Of a stretch of DNA of 64,000 nt, positions 36,607-45,714 are shown piece after piece. The stretch is taken from NCBI GenBank assembly GCA_902364975.1, contig CABJFQ010000001.1, positions 124,001-188,000 on the forward strand, in the 5' to 3' direction. Each line of letters starts with the position of its first letter. Position 1 is the stretch's first letter. This DNA comes from Coriobacteriaceae bacterium (lineage in GTDB: Bacteria; Actinomycetota; Coriobacteriia; Coriobacteriales; Coriobacteriaceae). Both the position numbers and the translations under genes were made by a program. The notes under the pieces are model-generated. The model searched no databases. It worked only from the letters and a program-made list of their open reading frames with translations, and was not told where the DNA came from.

Positions 36607-38919
36607 CTACGCCGACGCGCTGTCGCGAGCCGCCTGGCATGTAGGAGTCTGACGCAGCGTAAGCGACTTGTCCCCCGCCTCGGCCGACGTGGTCAGCGTA
36701 TATGTGATCGTCGTCGTCTCGCCAGCATGCAGGTCAACGGTGCCCGAATAGAAGGGGATTCCATGCCACGTAGCGGCGCCAAGACCAAACTGGGTGCCCT
36801 CGACGGTCAGATCAGTAATGTTGCCGCCCGTCGGTGCAAACAACGAGACATTCAGACGCTCGTCGTCGCGCGCTGCATCGGGCGCGCTCGCCGCGACGTA
36901 GTCGGGCAGCTTGCCTGCCTCCTCCTGCGTCATGATGTTCGTCAGGGTAACGGTGATGCGATACGAGCACGTGCCGTCACCGTTCTTGACGCCCTGGCCA
37001 ATCTGCGTATCGGCATTCAGGTACCAGTCGAGCTTGGAGAAGCTCAGGTTGTTAAAGTAGACACCAGCGACGGGATCTTCACTCGGGTCATCCGGATCGG
37101 GCAGCGAAGCGTCAATGCCCGTCTCTTTGATGGCATTCTGCTCGTCATCGTTTTTCATCCACGCGATCAGGCGGCCCTCTTCGGCACCGCGCTCAACGGC
37201 GCTGACAAGCTTCGTAACATCGACATCGCCGATACCGCCAAGGATCTTGTCGAAGGCAGCGCTGGCGACGGATGCAAAGATGCCGTCAGACTCCTCGACC
37301 GGATAGTTCCAGTACACATCGTGCATGAGGACCTTTGCGGCGTTGGTGCCGTCGACAACCGTTCCGTCGGGCAGCGAGACATTACCGACGAGGCCCAGCA
37401 GATACTGCAGGAACACCGGGTCGATACCCACGACGCCGTCAACGTCCTGCCCATACTGGGACTTCCACAGCGCGGCGACACGCTGCGAGTTGCGGGGCCA
37501 ATCGGGCGAATACGCGTTACCAGAGTTGTACAGGTTACTGTGGTCGCCAAACAGTGCCTCGTCCTCTTCGTCGACGCTCTCAACCGCCTCGTCTTTGCCA
37601 AGCGCAATACATGGAACAAACTCGCCAATCGACATCTGGCCGTCGGTGACCGAAATCAGGCCCTGCGAACCGCCAAAGCCGCCGCAGGCACGAATCTCGA
37701 CGTTGTTCATCGCGTACATAAGGTAGTTGCGCGTCTGGCCGTTGGCGCCGAGCATCTGGGGAAGGACGGGGGCGACCTTCTCCGCCGCGTCAACCGCGCC
37801 GTTGAGGGTGGCAAAGCCGTCCTTGGCCTTATCGACCAGCTCGGTCACCTGGGAAATATGAGTATCGCCAATGCCCTGGATCTTCTCGTTGGCGCTCTTG
37901 AACACCTTCGAGCTGCTGGAAAGCGAATCGGCGACCGCCTGCAGCGCGGACACGTTAATCATGCCGTCCTGAAACAGCTTGCCGGGCGTGGCCTGCGAAA
38001 GGTTATCGGCCATGGGAACCAGCGCATTGCTCGAGACATCGGACAGGGCGTCGATCATGGTGCGGGCCGCATTGATGTCGCTGCCATACACCGGGATAAA
38101 CGAAGCCGCCGTCCACAGCGGGCTCGAGGTCTCCGCCTTCATGCTGTCGCAAAGCTCATCAATCTTCTTCGCGTCGTCAGGCAGCGTCGAAAAATCGCCC
38201 GACGTGACCTTGTCCTTAAGGCCACCGACGATCTCGACAGCCTCCTTCGCTTCGCTCTTTACGGTCTTTGCCGAGTTAAGCAGCATAAAGCCGCTTGCGC
38301 CAAGCGCAACGAGAAGCACCGCGACTACAGCGGCAATAATGGCGCCGGTGTGACGCTTTTTGCGTTCGCCCTTGCGATGGCGATGACGGACCAGACCGTC
38401 AGAGGTCGAACTCGACGAAGCGTCGCTACCGTAGTTCAAGCCAAAATCGTAATAATCTTCCTTGGAACCCGAGCCCGCAAACTCGGCACCGCTATCATCC
38501 AGGCGGGCGAACGTGCCAGTCTCGGAGGCACCGGTATAAATCGTGCCAAGGTTACCCGTAAGCCCCGCGCCACCGGCAGAGGGAGTATTGTTGGCGGCCT
38601 TGCCGGCATTAACGTTGCCGGCGGCATTTGCGGCGTTGGCAGCACCTGCGTTGTTCGCAGGTACCGAAGGAGCCCCGCTCGGCTGCGACGCGGAGGTTGC
38701 ACCGCCCGCAAAGACATTCCCTCTTGCACGGCCGGTCTTTTTTGCCTTTTGAGACTGCTCGTACAGAGCGGTAAACATCGCCGTCTCGCCCGGGGACACG
38801 CGCTTACCGGAACCGCCCTGTCCAGCGCCGCCCGGCGTGCCGGCCTTACCAGCCCCGTTCGGACGCGGCGGAACTGCAGGACGGCCGCTATCGCTGCCCT
38901 TAAAGTGATTACCAGCCAT
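36607..38919 (-). CDS. DUF4012 domain-containing membrane protein
   Basis: The 770-residue protein has a disordered Gly/Ala/Asn-rich cytoplasmic N terminus (about 200 residues), a basic run RHRHRKGERKKRH, one transmembrane helix (GAIIAAVVAVLLVALGASGFMLL) and a large extracellular region with the DUF4012 pattern NYLMYAMNNVEIRACGGFGGSQGLISV and VVGIDPVFLQYLLGLVG. DUF4012 proteins occur in Gram-positive bacteria near surface polysaccharide genes; their activity is not established. ATG 38919 has GAGG 8 bases before. The region before it is 149 bases with no gene. It is probably transcribed alone. Confidence 0.8.
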   Translation of the reverse strand: MAGNHFKGSDSGRPAVPPRPNGAGKAGTPGGAGQGGSGKRVSPGETAMFTALYEQSQKAKKTGRARGNVFAGGATSASQPSGAPSVPANNAGAANAANAAGNVNAGKAANNTPSAGGAGLTGNLGTIYTGASETGTFARLDDSGAEFAGSGSKEDYYDFGLNYGSDASSSSTSDGLVRHRHRKGERKKRHTGAIIAAVVAVLLVALGASGFMLLNSAKTVKSEAKEAVEIVGGLKDKVTSGDFSTLPDDAKKIDELCDSMKAETSSPLWTAASFIPVYGSDINAARTMIDALSDVSSNALVPMADNLSQATPGKLFQDGMINVSALQAVADSLSSSSKVFKSANEKIQGIGDTHISQVTELVDKAKDGFATLNGAVDAAEKVAPVLPQMLGANGQTRNYLMYAMNNVEIRACGGFGGSQGLISVTDGQMSIGEFVPCIALGKDEAVESVDEEDEALFGDHSNLYNSGNAYSPDWPRNSQRVAALWKSQYGQDVDGVVGIDPVFLQYLLGLVGNVSLPDGTVVDGTNAAKVLMHDVYWNYPVEESDGIFASVASAAFDKILGGIGDVDVTKLVSAVERGAEEGRLIAWMKNDDEQNAIKETGIDASLPDPDDPSEDPVAGVYFNNLSFSKLDWYLNADTQIGQGVKNGDGTCSYRITVTLTNIMTQEEAGKLPDYVAASAPDAARDDERLNVSLFAPTGGNITDLTVEGTQFGLGAATWHGIPFYSGTVDLHAGETTTITYTLTTSAEAGDKSLTLRQTPTCQAARDSASA

Positions 38920-39068
38920 AAAGAAATCCTCGCAATTGAGTCGCAATGAAAAAGTCCATAACGTTACTAGTTTATGGCATTTTGGGCATCGACAGCTAAA
39001 CTCCAGACACGGACATCAATTGGCGAAAATGCGGCACAACACCTTTTCCGTCTTGGCGGCGGCGCCAG

Positions 39069-40091
39069 CTACACCGTGAGGAACATCATCACGATGATCA
39101 TGGCAAAGCCGATAAGGTCGGTCGGCAAAAACACCGTGCCCAGCATAACGGCGCTGGTGATGGTCGCCGAAACCGGCTCCACAGTTCCGATGAGACTCGC
39201 ACGCACCGAGCCGATGTCCTTAACGCCCTGCATATAGAGCATGTAAGCAAAAAACGAGCCGATAACCACGAACACCGCGAGCGCCTCGACGCCGGCAGCG
39301 TCGAGTGCCGGCATATGCGCCCAAGGCTGCACGAAGACGCACGAGACCACGCCCGCCGTGAGCATTGCCGAGCCCGTGACGATTGGGCTGCCGTATTCGG
39401 GCAGGATCTTGGCGGGAATCACCGCCATACACGTGGCGCTGACCGCACACATAAGACCTGCTGCCAGGCCAAGTGGCGAGATATTCAGGCTGGTGGGGTC
39501 GCCGCCGGTGGCGATTAAAAAGGTTCCACCCAGAGCCAGGCCAATGCCGATGACTTCGCGAGTACGCGGCATGCGGCGATCGGTCACGCAGGTGTAGCCC
39601 ATGATGATAACGAGCTGCAGGCACTGGAGCACCGTCGCGGTTCCGGCGTTCGTCAGGCGCACGGCCGAAAGATAGCAAAACTGGTTGAACAGCAGACCAA
39701 AGGCGGTAAAGAGCAGCAGCTGTTTGCGATCGGCGGGTGTGGTCCAGAGCTTAATCAGGCGCTCGCGGTCGCGCGTAACAACCACGGCCATAAAGAGTAG
39801 ACCGGCGAGAATCTGACGCACGCTCATAAGCCACAAGGTGTCGACGTGGTAGGTATCGAACAGAAAGCTCGCGCTGGTGCCCGAGAAGCCCCAAAACGAA
39901 CCGCCCACCAGCGTAGCCAAGACGCCCGTGATCATCTTGCGCGTCGAAGCGCTGTTCAGGCGGTCGCGCCATGCGCGACGGGTGTTGCGGCTGAGCTCGT
40001 CGGTGCCCTCGGGCACATCAATGTTCGATATATCGGTCATCGGCACCGAAGCCCCTGCGCCTTCGACCTGCTCGACACACTCTTTGCTCAT
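39069..40091 (-). CDS. EamA (DMT superfamily) transporter
   Basis: A 340-residue drug/metabolite transporter with two EamA repeats and about ten hydrophobic helices (first at MITGVLATLVGGSFWGFSG; last LGTVFLPTDLIGFAMIIVMMF). The N terminus (about 55 residues) is hydrophilic. The family exports amino acids or other small metabolites, and the substrate cannot be told from sequence. ATG 40091 follows GGGGGAG by 5 bases. It stands alone, upstream of tRNA-Val on the other strand; the gap 40092-40322 has no gene I can support. Confidence 0.85.
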   Translation of the reverse strand: MSKECVEQVEGAGASVPMTDISNIDVPEGTDELSRNTRRAWRDRLNSASTRKMITGVLATLVGGSFWGFSGTSASFLFDTYHVDTLWLMSVRQILAGLLFMAVVVTRDRERLIKLWTTPADRKQLLLFTAFGLLFNQFCYLSAVRLTNAGTATVLQCLQLVIIMGYTCVTDRRMPRTREVIGIGLALGGTFLIATGGDPTSLNISPLGLAAGLMCAVSATCMAVIPAKILPEYGSPIVTGSAMLTAGVVSCVFVQPWAHMPALDAAGVEALAVFVVIGSFFAYMLYMQGVKDIGSVRASLIGTVEPVSATITSAVMLGTVFLPTDLIGFAMIIVMMFLTV

Positions 40092-40322
40092 TCCACTCCC
40101 CCGAAACAGTCTGGAAGCAATTCGGCTTACCTTACCACGGCGAAGGCACCAGCCGAAAGCTTGTCCGCTTATCGGTAGGACAATTCCGCAGGCGTCTTTC
40201 CATAGCTCGACACCGCAATGGCCTTGCATTATGCGACAGCCAAATCGCGGCAGCAGGCTCTTTTGAAATGGATATGACAAGACCCCCGAATTCCACAATG
40301 TAAGCGATTTTTAAAAATGTTC

Positions 40323-40351
40323 TTGCCACCGAGTTCAGGCTCCGTTATATT
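40323..40351 (+). promoter_or_regulatory. tRNA-Val promoter
   Basis: TTGCCA and TATATT separated by exactly 17 bases, 29 bases before the mature tRNA start. This is a good housekeeping sigma consensus match. Confidence 0.8.
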
Positions 40352-40380
40352 ATCCCTTGCGCGCTTGCGCACCCTTGATC

Positions 40381-40455
40381 GGGCGTTTAGCTCAGGGGGA
40401 GAGCGCTTCCCTGACACGGAAGAGGTCAGAAGTTCAAATCTTCTAACGCCCACCA
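40381..40455 (+). tRNA. tRNA-Val (anticodon GAC)
   Basis: Acceptor GGGCGTT pairs with AACGCCC, the anticodon stem CTTCC/GGAAG holds loop CTGACAC (GAC), T-arm AGAAGTTCAAATCTTCT, discriminator A and an encoded CCA. A terminator-like hairpin with TTTTGTTTT follows at 40464-40500. Confidence 0.96.
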
Positions 40456-40463
40456 AATGTTCG

Positions 40464-40500
40464 CAGCTCAGAGACTATGTCCTCTGGGCTGTTTTGTTTT
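40464..40500 (+). terminator. Terminator of tRNA-Val
   Basis: CAGC-CAGAG pairs with CTCTG-GCTG around an eight-base loop, with one bulged base on each side, followed by TTTTGTTTT. Confidence 0.75.
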
Positions 40501-40790
40501 ATGTCGCTAAATCCGCTGGCAGTTCCAACCGTCATCGCAACGTAACAACAATTCACCTGACGAATGGCAGCCAAATATATTCAATACCCCAACATCAACA
40601 ATAGCCAGGCACAAAACTGCGCCGCAAGCTGCTCCAACCGCCCAACTGGCCAAAAGCCGACCATCTACTTGCCGATCTATCCATCGGCATAACCAATCAG
40701 TCCGCACCGCAACTTCTAAGCAAAACGCCGCGATGTCTGCGCCCTACGGTATCCTTGAGCCACTTGCACCTGCAGCACCAAGGAGCCGCC
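40501..40790. other. Gap with no supported gene
   Basis: Between the tRNA-Val terminator and the DUF5710 gene I see only A+T-richer sequence and the ribosome site AAGGAG at its end. A 66-codon minus-strand frame with a hydrophobic stretch exists but has no ribosome site. Confidence 0.5.
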
Positions 40791-41477
40791 ATGCGCACCG
40801 AGCTCGATGTCCCCTTTTCGCACAAAGAAGAAGCCAAGGCGCTGGGCGCCAAATGGGACCGGACCAAGAAGATCTGGTATGTACCCAGCGGCGTCAACCC
40901 CGAGCCCTTTGCCGAGTGGCTGCCCGGTGTTGACCGATCTGACCCCTCAGCGCCGTATATATATCTAGTACTGGGCAAGCGCGAGTGCTGGAAATGCCAC
41001 GAAGAGACCTCGGTCGCGGCCTTCGGTATTCCCTATCGAACCGATGACGGCAAGGGCATCGCCATTGCGCACGCGCCCAACGAAGCCGGGCACATTACCA
41101 TCGACACGGCCAATGCCAACGCGCTCGCCATTGTTCCCGCTCTTGGCTGCGTCCCGGGCGAGATCCGCGACTATCTTTCTAAGCGCTGTGGCTACAAACC
41201 CGTAGGCGCACGAGCCTCCAAAGCCCCGTCGCTCGGCAACACGTGCACCAGTTGCGACGCGCTGCAAGGCAGCCACTATCTGTTCGAAGAACCCACGTCC
41301 CCGTTTGCCCTCACCGCCATCAACAAGCTGCCGGCACTGGAGTTTGTGCGTGTCGAAGTTGCCGGCGTCTTTGGCGTCCCGGCCACGCGCACCGACTTTG
41401 ACCAGGCGCTCTTTACCTGGGCACGCGACCATCACGCCAAGTTCCACAAGCAGCTCGGTGAGGGGATTTATTTATAG
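40791..41477 (+). CDS. DUF5710 domain protein with zinc-ribbon-like Cys pairs
   Basis: The 228-residue protein starts RTELDVPFSHKEEAKALGAKWDRTKKIWYVP, the DUF5710 module (residues 2-40) often found attached to DNA-processing or mobile-element proteins. A CWKCH pair (about 67-71) and CTSC (about 164) could hold a zinc. The rest (TDFDQALFTWARDHHAKFHKQLG) is unassigned. ATG 40791 is 5 bases after AAGGAG. It is an isolated gene at the edge of an accessory block; function unknown. Confidence 0.7.
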   Translation: MRTELDVPFSHKEEAKALGAKWDRTKKIWYVPSGVNPEPFAEWLPGVDRSDPSAPYIYLVLGKRECWKCHEETSVAAFGIPYRTDDGKGIAIAHAPNEAGHITIDTANANALAIVPALGCVPGEIRDYLSKRCGYKPVGARASKAPSLGNTCTSCDALQGSHYLFEEPTSPFALTAINKLPALEFVRVEVAGVFGVPATRTDFDQALFTWARDHHAKFHKQLGEGIYL

Positions 41478-41515
41478 GGACAGAGATGCCTTCACAGCCA
41501 GCTCCTCCGCATCAC

Positions 41516-41800
41516 CTATCCCTCGTCGCCGGCGTCGTACACGATATCGAGGCCACAAACAGGGCATTTCTCCTGATACACCGGCATATGAACGCCTGTC
41601 CGTTTTCTCACTTCGTCGCTAAGTCTGTCGCACGCATCGATGAACCGAATGTCGAGGCACGGTATTTGCGAGCCGCAGCAAGGACAGGCGACGACAAACG
41701 ACCCGCAATCAACTTCTACGCTCGGAAACATTTTGTTGTCTATAAGGGCGCACGGCAGTTTTCCGTACTTCCCCATCGCAATATCGCCTCGCCAGCTCAC
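41516..41800 (-). CDS. Small zinc-ribbon protein, unknown function
   Basis: The 94-residue product contains CPCC and CPVC knuckles (about residues 40-43 and 78-81) like a four-cysteine zinc ribbon. The start GTG at 41800 has GAGGGGAG 6 bases upstream and overlaps the stop of the preceding gene (GTGA), so the two are coupled. I do not recognise a named family. The two-gene set may act together, for instance a nucleic-acid-binding helper with the product upstream. Confidence 0.6.
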   Translation of the reverse strand: MSWRGDIAMGKYGKLPCALIDNKMFPSVEVDCGSFVVACPCCGSQIPCLDIRFIDACDRLSDEVRKRTGVHMPVYQEKCPVCGLDIVYDAGDEG

Positions 41801-42366
41801 GTTCGCTCCCCTCTCGCTATACAAATCAGGAAGAGCATGCACCGGCAGGCGTGTGCGAGATTGCATCGCCACGCGATCCGATCAAACAGCACGATCGTAA
41901 AAGACCGCCAAAGCCAAATTTCATCGTCGGTCGCACCCTGTCCGGCAAACTCAATATCGACGGGTATGTGCTTCAGATAACTCATGTCGGGCGCAAAACG
42001 AGGGTCCGGTCCGCCTTTATGAACAGGACCGTGCAGAACAAACCATCCGTTTTCGGGCTCGAACCGCTCAACAAACGCAAGGCCGAGCACCTTATAGCCC
42101 ACCTCGGTTGCAAATATGACTCCGACTGGGACGTCACATTCCATGCAGTTGAGCATTTTACGGTTGTAATTCTGGTCTCGAAAACCAACGGTACCCGGCG
42201 CTTGAACCGAGTACTTAATGACCCACGTACCATCGTCCAAATAGAGCGGAGGCACATTGTTGATGCTCTCGGTTTGCCGCTGGCGCGCTTGTACCCCGCT
42301 ACCCCACTCCCCTGTATACTGATGTAGCACGTGTTTCATCCGGGCTTGTTGGGCCGGATTGTTCAT
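41797..42366 (-). CDS. Hypothetical protein paired with the zinc-ribbon gene
   Basis: A 189-residue protein. PPLYLDDGTWVIKYSVQ, VPVGVIFATEVGYKVLGLAFVERFEPENGWFVLHGPV is a compact alpha/beta region that weakly resembles the N-terminal recognition-type domain found ahead of HNH nucleases in some modification-dependent enzymes; no nuclease motif follows. The C terminus is Cys- and Arg-rich (AWRCNLAHACRCMLFLICIARGERT). The start at 42366 lacks a strong ribosome site and is only 11 bases from the divergent ATG at 42378, so the true start may be a little later. Confidence 0.5.
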   Translation of the reverse strand: MNNPAQQARMKHVLHQYTGEWGSGVQARQRQTESINNVPPLYLDDGTWVIKYSVQAPGTVGFRDQNYNRKMLNCMECDVPVGVIFATEVGYKVLGLAFVERFEPENGWFVLHGPVHKGGPDPRFAPDMSYLKHIPVDIEFAGQGATDDEIWLWRSFTIVLFDRIAWRCNLAHACRCMLFLICIARGERT

Positions 42367-42377
42367 GGGAGGGTCTT

Positions 42378-42869
42378 ATGGCTGCTTCGAATCCGCCTAA
42401 GGGGAGCGTTTCTTCTTCGTCCATCAAGCCGGTTACGCGCAAGGCCGTGCGTTGCCAGCGCGAGGTCGCCTGGCTTGTCACACAGGCGGCGGGCAAACTC
42501 GTGGCGAACACGGAAGACGTCAATGCGCCCACACCGAGCTTTGTGCTGGCAGCGGCGCTGGATCGAGTACGCCAGCTGGAACTCGCCGCACAAAAAGACG
42601 GCGGCCATCTTGGCTACCAAGACGCTATGGCGCCCGACCTGTTGACCTTTTGTCGCATGACCAAGTTGCCCGCCGCACCCAATGCGCTTTCGGACGCAGG
42701 CTACATGTTTACGCTTTCGGGCGCGGACCTTATCCGCGATATCTACGCATACTGCAGCGAGCTCGCCGAGCGCAGCGTCTTTGGCACGGCTGAAGTCAAA
42801 CCGGGAAATGTCATCAAGCTGGTTCTCAGGCTGTTCCTGATGGACGGGTTCGGGGCCATGCCGGCGTAA
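42378..42869 (+). CDS. Hypothetical protein
   Basis: The 163-residue product starts after GGGAGGG by 5 bases. It has a Ser/Pro-rich N terminus and a helical body (REVAWLVTQAAGKLVAN, FVLAAALDRVRQLELAAQ, DLIRDIYAYCSELAERSVFGTAEVKPGNVIKLVLRLFLMDGF). I recognise no family and see no membrane segment or catalytic motif. It is divergent from the previous gene and stands alone before the AlbA_2 gene. Codon use is like the neighbours, which supports a real gene. Confidence 0.6.
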   Translation: MAASNPPKGSVSSSSIKPVTRKAVRCQREVAWLVTQAAGKLVANTEDVNAPTPSFVLAAALDRVRQLELAAQKDGGHLGYQDAMAPDLLTFCRMTKLPAAPNALSDAGYMFTLSGADLIRDIYAYCSELAERSVFGTAEVKPGNVIKLVLRLFLMDGFGAMPA

Positions 42870-42969
42870 GCCGAGTCTTTAGCATCACCGTCGACTGGGC
42901 AACAACCGCTTTACCTTAGTGGGCGCCAATCGAGGGTCGATTATTGGGTCGCCTCGTCCACTAACGCAT

Positions 42970-44436
42970 TTATTCCACGCGCTCTGACAGTCGATATTTG
43001 CGGTTGCGGCTTGTCGACGGCGCCGTGGGCTCAAGCTCGCCTTGAGCAATGAGCGCGTTGACGCGCGACCTAACCTGGGAAATTGTAAGCCCCGTGCGTT
43101 TTGCCAGCTCACGCGTCCCCAGCTCGCCGTAGTGTTTGAGTGCCGTCACAATTAAGCCTCCGCCATGATCGACCGGCTCGATCTTTGAACGGTAAAGTAC
43201 GACCTTGAACCGATCGAACCCCGGGCAGAACAGGGGCTCGGCCAGACCATGCGCGCGCATGGCATCGATCATCATCGGGATGCCCGAGCCATTGCCCTCA
43301 GCCGGCGAACCTGCGCCATCCGGAAGCGGGACAATCGACATGAGTTTCACGAGCGTCGCGTTACGGCATCGGGAGCTGCCGTCAAACAAGTTCTCTCGAG
43401 TCTTTCCCCCGTAAAGGCCGCCAGGATTCGTCACCTCGACACGATCGTCAAAGACGTCGACGGCGATCGATTGCCCACAGAACCGATCCCCGTATTCCCT
43501 GTGGATAACCGCGTTGGCGACTGCCTCGCGCAGGACCTCCTCGGGGATCTCCAGCGAGTCGATACGCGAGACGCCTTGGACGGTCGAGATGCGGCGCAGG
43601 TTTTTGGCGACAGCTGCGACGGCATCCGAAATCATCTCGCCTAGGGTGCCCTCGCAGACTGTGCGGTCCATAAACCTTAGTGGCCCCGCAGCTCCCTTTT
43701 GAGTTCCCACGTGGACAGCCACATCAATGAAGAGCTTGGGATAGAACTGCTGAGGGTAAACGCCCGCGGCAAGGAGGCCGGCCTTGGTAACATTGCCCTG
43801 GAAGTCGAGGAAATTCAGACGCTCCATCTTTGTCTTCTTGTCCGCCGCACCGCGCATCGCTCCAGGCGTCAGCGAATAGGCACGCTCTATCGTGCGGTCG
43901 ACCAGCGACTCGTCGAGATCGCCCACACTCGTGCCGGGCACCGTATCGCGATCGCTAGGACTCGTCCGTTCGTATGACGACAGCGCCAAAACCTCGGTCG
44001 ACGAAAGCGGCACGTCTTTGTCATCGATGCGCTTGTAGCTGCCGCCCTGGGCGCCCCGTTCTATTACATAGCAAGGCTTGCTCGACGGGTCGAGCTCCTC
44101 GATTGTGATGACGAGAACAACGGTACCCCGAAGCTCCACGCGCTCAATGGTGTATTTGGGCGGATTGGCCAGCTTTCCACGACCGCCGGCATCGCCCATG
44201 CCCGCCACGAATTGGTTGAGCACTTTCTCGGTCTCAAAGTTTGCAACTGGGACAAAACCCGCACGCTCGCTCACTCCGAGTACGATGATGCCGCCGGCGG
44301 TGTTTGCGAAAGCGCTGACCGTTTCCCATACGTCGCGGGAAAGCGTCGTGGCGCTCTCTTTTACTTCGACGTTAAGGTCATCCGAACCCATGCGCTTTAA
44401 AGACTCGAGCAAACCGGCCAGCTCGTTTTCGTTCAT
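42970..44436 (-). CDS. Schlafen AlbA_2 / RecG-like ATP-binding regulator
   Basis: The 488-residue protein has an AlbA_2 domain (about 15-140; NVEVKESATTLSRDVWETVSAFANTAGGIIVLGVSE), a GHKL-type ATPase domain (HATPase_c_4, about 300-390; REAVANAVIHREYGDRFCGQSIAVDVFDDRVEVTNPGGLYGG) and a C-terminal winged-helix region (about 425-480; ALKHYGELGTRELAKRTGLTISQVRSRVNALIAQGELE). Proteins of this type are often called transcriptional regulators or putative DNA-binding proteins. ATG 44436 is favoured over GTG 44442 because AAGGGAC is then at the right distance. Two operator-like arrays upstream suggest autoregulation. Confidence 0.85.
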   Translation of the reverse strand: MNENELAGLLESLKRMGSDDLNVEVKESATTLSRDVWETVSAFANTAGGIIVLGVSERAGFVPVANFETEKVLNQFVAGMGDAGGRGKLANPPKYTIERVELRGTVVLVITIEELDPSSKPCYVIERGAQGGSYKRIDDKDVPLSSTEVLALSSYERTSPSDRDTVPGTSVGDLDESLVDRTIERAYSLTPGAMRGAADKKTKMERLNFLDFQGNVTKAGLLAAGVYPQQFYPKLFIDVAVHVGTQKGAAGPLRFMDRTVCEGTLGEMISDAVAAVAKNLRRISTVQGVSRIDSLEIPEEVLREAVANAVIHREYGDRFCGQSIAVDVFDDRVEVTNPGGLYGGKTRENLFDGSSRCRNATLVKLMSIVPLPDGAGSPAEGNGSGIPMMIDAMRAHGLAEPLFCPGFDRFKVVLYRSKIEPVDHGGGLIVTALKHYGELGTRELAKRTGLTISQVRSRVNALIAQGELEPTAPSTSRNRKYRLSERVE

Positions 44437-44499
44437 CTGCACGTCCCTTCGCTCGGTCCTGCGGAGAATGCCGCAGACGGATTTCCCTCGTCTCTCAGT

Positions 44500-44567
44500 T
44501 ATCTCTCGTAATTATCTCTCGTCTTTCTGTTATCTCTCGTATTAGATATGAGTGAAAGATGAGAGAT
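44500..44567. repeat. ATCTCTCGT array 1 before the AlbA_2 gene
   Basis: Direct copies of ATCTCTCGT at 44501, 44514 and 44532, then an inverted near-copy at 44559-44567 (ATGAGAGAT). The spacings 13, 18 and 27 are repeated exactly in array 2. It lies about 65 bases upstream of the AlbA_2 start. Confidence 0.8.
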
Positions 44568-44663
44568 AAGATATCTCTACCTGCTTCATTAAATCATGTT
44601 TTTGCTGGTAGAACAATCGATATTGAGACAATACCATGGTTGCTTGTCTTTTTGCTGCTGAGC

Positions 44664-44731
44664 TATCTCTCGTAATTATCTCTCGTCTTTAATCTATCTC
44701 TCGTGTTAGTGACGAATGAGAGACGAGAGAT
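44664..44731. repeat. ATCTCTCGT array 2 before the AlbA_2 gene
   Basis: Direct copies at 44665, 44678 and 44696 and an inverted copy ACGAGAGAT at 44723-44731. Its first 27 bases (44664-44690) equal 44500-44526 of array 1; the period is 164 bases. The rest of the gap 44437-44784 holds no gene. Confidence 0.8.
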
Positions 44732-44784
44732 GCGTGAGTGATGCATGAGCGTGGATTATTGGACGGTCGGAAAATCCCTCAAAC

Positions 44785-44822
44785 AAAAAACGGGGTCGGC
44801 CTTACGCCGAGCCCCGTTTTCA
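44785..44822 (-). terminator. Terminator of the PTS operon
   Basis: AAACGGGGCTCGGC pairs with GCCGACCCCGTTT, followed by a run of T on the minus strand, 44 bases beyond the IID stop. Confidence 0.9.
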
Positions 44823-44865
44823 AACGGTCAGTTAGTTATCCAACGCGCGAGCATAGCAGTCAACA

Positions 44866-45714
44866 TTACGCCGCCGCGAACACTCCCAAGCCCGTTCCGA
44901 TGATGCAGATTGCGAAGATGCCCAAGATGATCCAAATGGTCTTGACGCCCTTTTTATAGAGGGCAACGCAAGCGAACGTTGCCAGCAAGGGCAGCAGACC
45001 GGGGAAGATCGAATCGAACAGATCCTGCAGGACAATCTCCGAACCACCCACGTCAAAGGTCAAAGCCGTGGACAGCGAGACCTGTGCCGCAATCATGGCG
45101 CCGATAACGGTCATTCCGAGGACACCGGCAGCATGCGTCATGCGAGACATAAGGTTGCTCTCTTCGGACTGCTGCAAAAACTTGGTTCCCAAGTCGTAAC
45201 CCAGATGGGCGGCGACGATACGCGTTGCAAAGTTAATCACGGAGTAGATGAGCGCGTACACGATGGGGCCGAGCGGGTTGCCCGTCGAAGCGATGCCAAT
45301 ACCAATGCCGGCGGCAACCACGCGGAACGTACCCCAGTAGAACGAATCGCCGATGCCGGAAAGCGGTCCCATGAGGCCGACCTTCATGGCGTTAATCGAG
45401 GACGTGTCGAAGTTCTTATCGGCAGCCGCCTGCTCTTCCATCGAAACCGTTAGGCCGGCTACAAACGGAAGCACATGAGGCGTGATGTTAAAGAACTCGG
45501 TATGGCGATCGAGCGCCGCATAGTAATCGTCGTCGTTGGGATAGATCTTTCGCAGGGGCTTCTGAATGGTGTACATGAAGCCCATTGCCATCATCTTGTC
45601 GTACGACTGCGAGCACTGGCTCGTAAACTGGCGAAGGAACATGCTCCGATACATATCGGGAGTCATAATCGCGTCCTTCTTGGCCTCTTTGAGGTCGGTG
45701 TTCTGGATAGCCAT
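44866..45714 (-). CDS. Mannose-family PTS IID component
   Basis: The 282-residue IID protein has the family N terminus with RSMFLRQFTSQCSQSYDKMMAMGFMY, KVGLMGPLSGIGDSFYWGT and a membrane-spanning C-terminal half (two or three helices). IID and IIC together form the sugar channel of mannose/fructose/sorbose-type PTS. The ATG overlaps the IIC stop as TAATG. Located beside an SIS deglycase, the likely substrate is an Amadori-type sugar amine rather than plain mannose; this is inference. Confidence 0.9.
   Translation of the reverse strand: MAIQNTDLKEAKKDAIMTPDMYRSMFLRQFTSQCSQSYDKMMAMGFMYTIQKPLRKIYPNDDDYYAALDRHTEFFNITPHVLPFVAGLTVSMEEQAAADKNFDTSSINAMKVGLMGPLSGIGDSFYWGTFRVVAAGIGIGIASTGNPLGPIVYALIYSVINFATRIVAAHLGYDLGTKFLQQSEESNLMSRMTHAAGVLGMTVIGAMIAAQVSLSTALTFDVGGSEIVLQDLFDSIFPGLLPLLATFACVALYKKGVKTIWIILGIFAICIIGTGLGVFAAA

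Noticed and set aside
40507..40707. 66-codon minus-strand frame with one hydrophobic segment
   Set aside because: GTG start without a ribosome site and no neighbours; could be a small membrane protein but cannot be supported.
40381..44865. Genomic island inserted at tRNA-Val
   Set aside because: The block after the tRNA has several unknown genes, but I found no second copy of the tRNA 3' end, no integrase and no other island signature.
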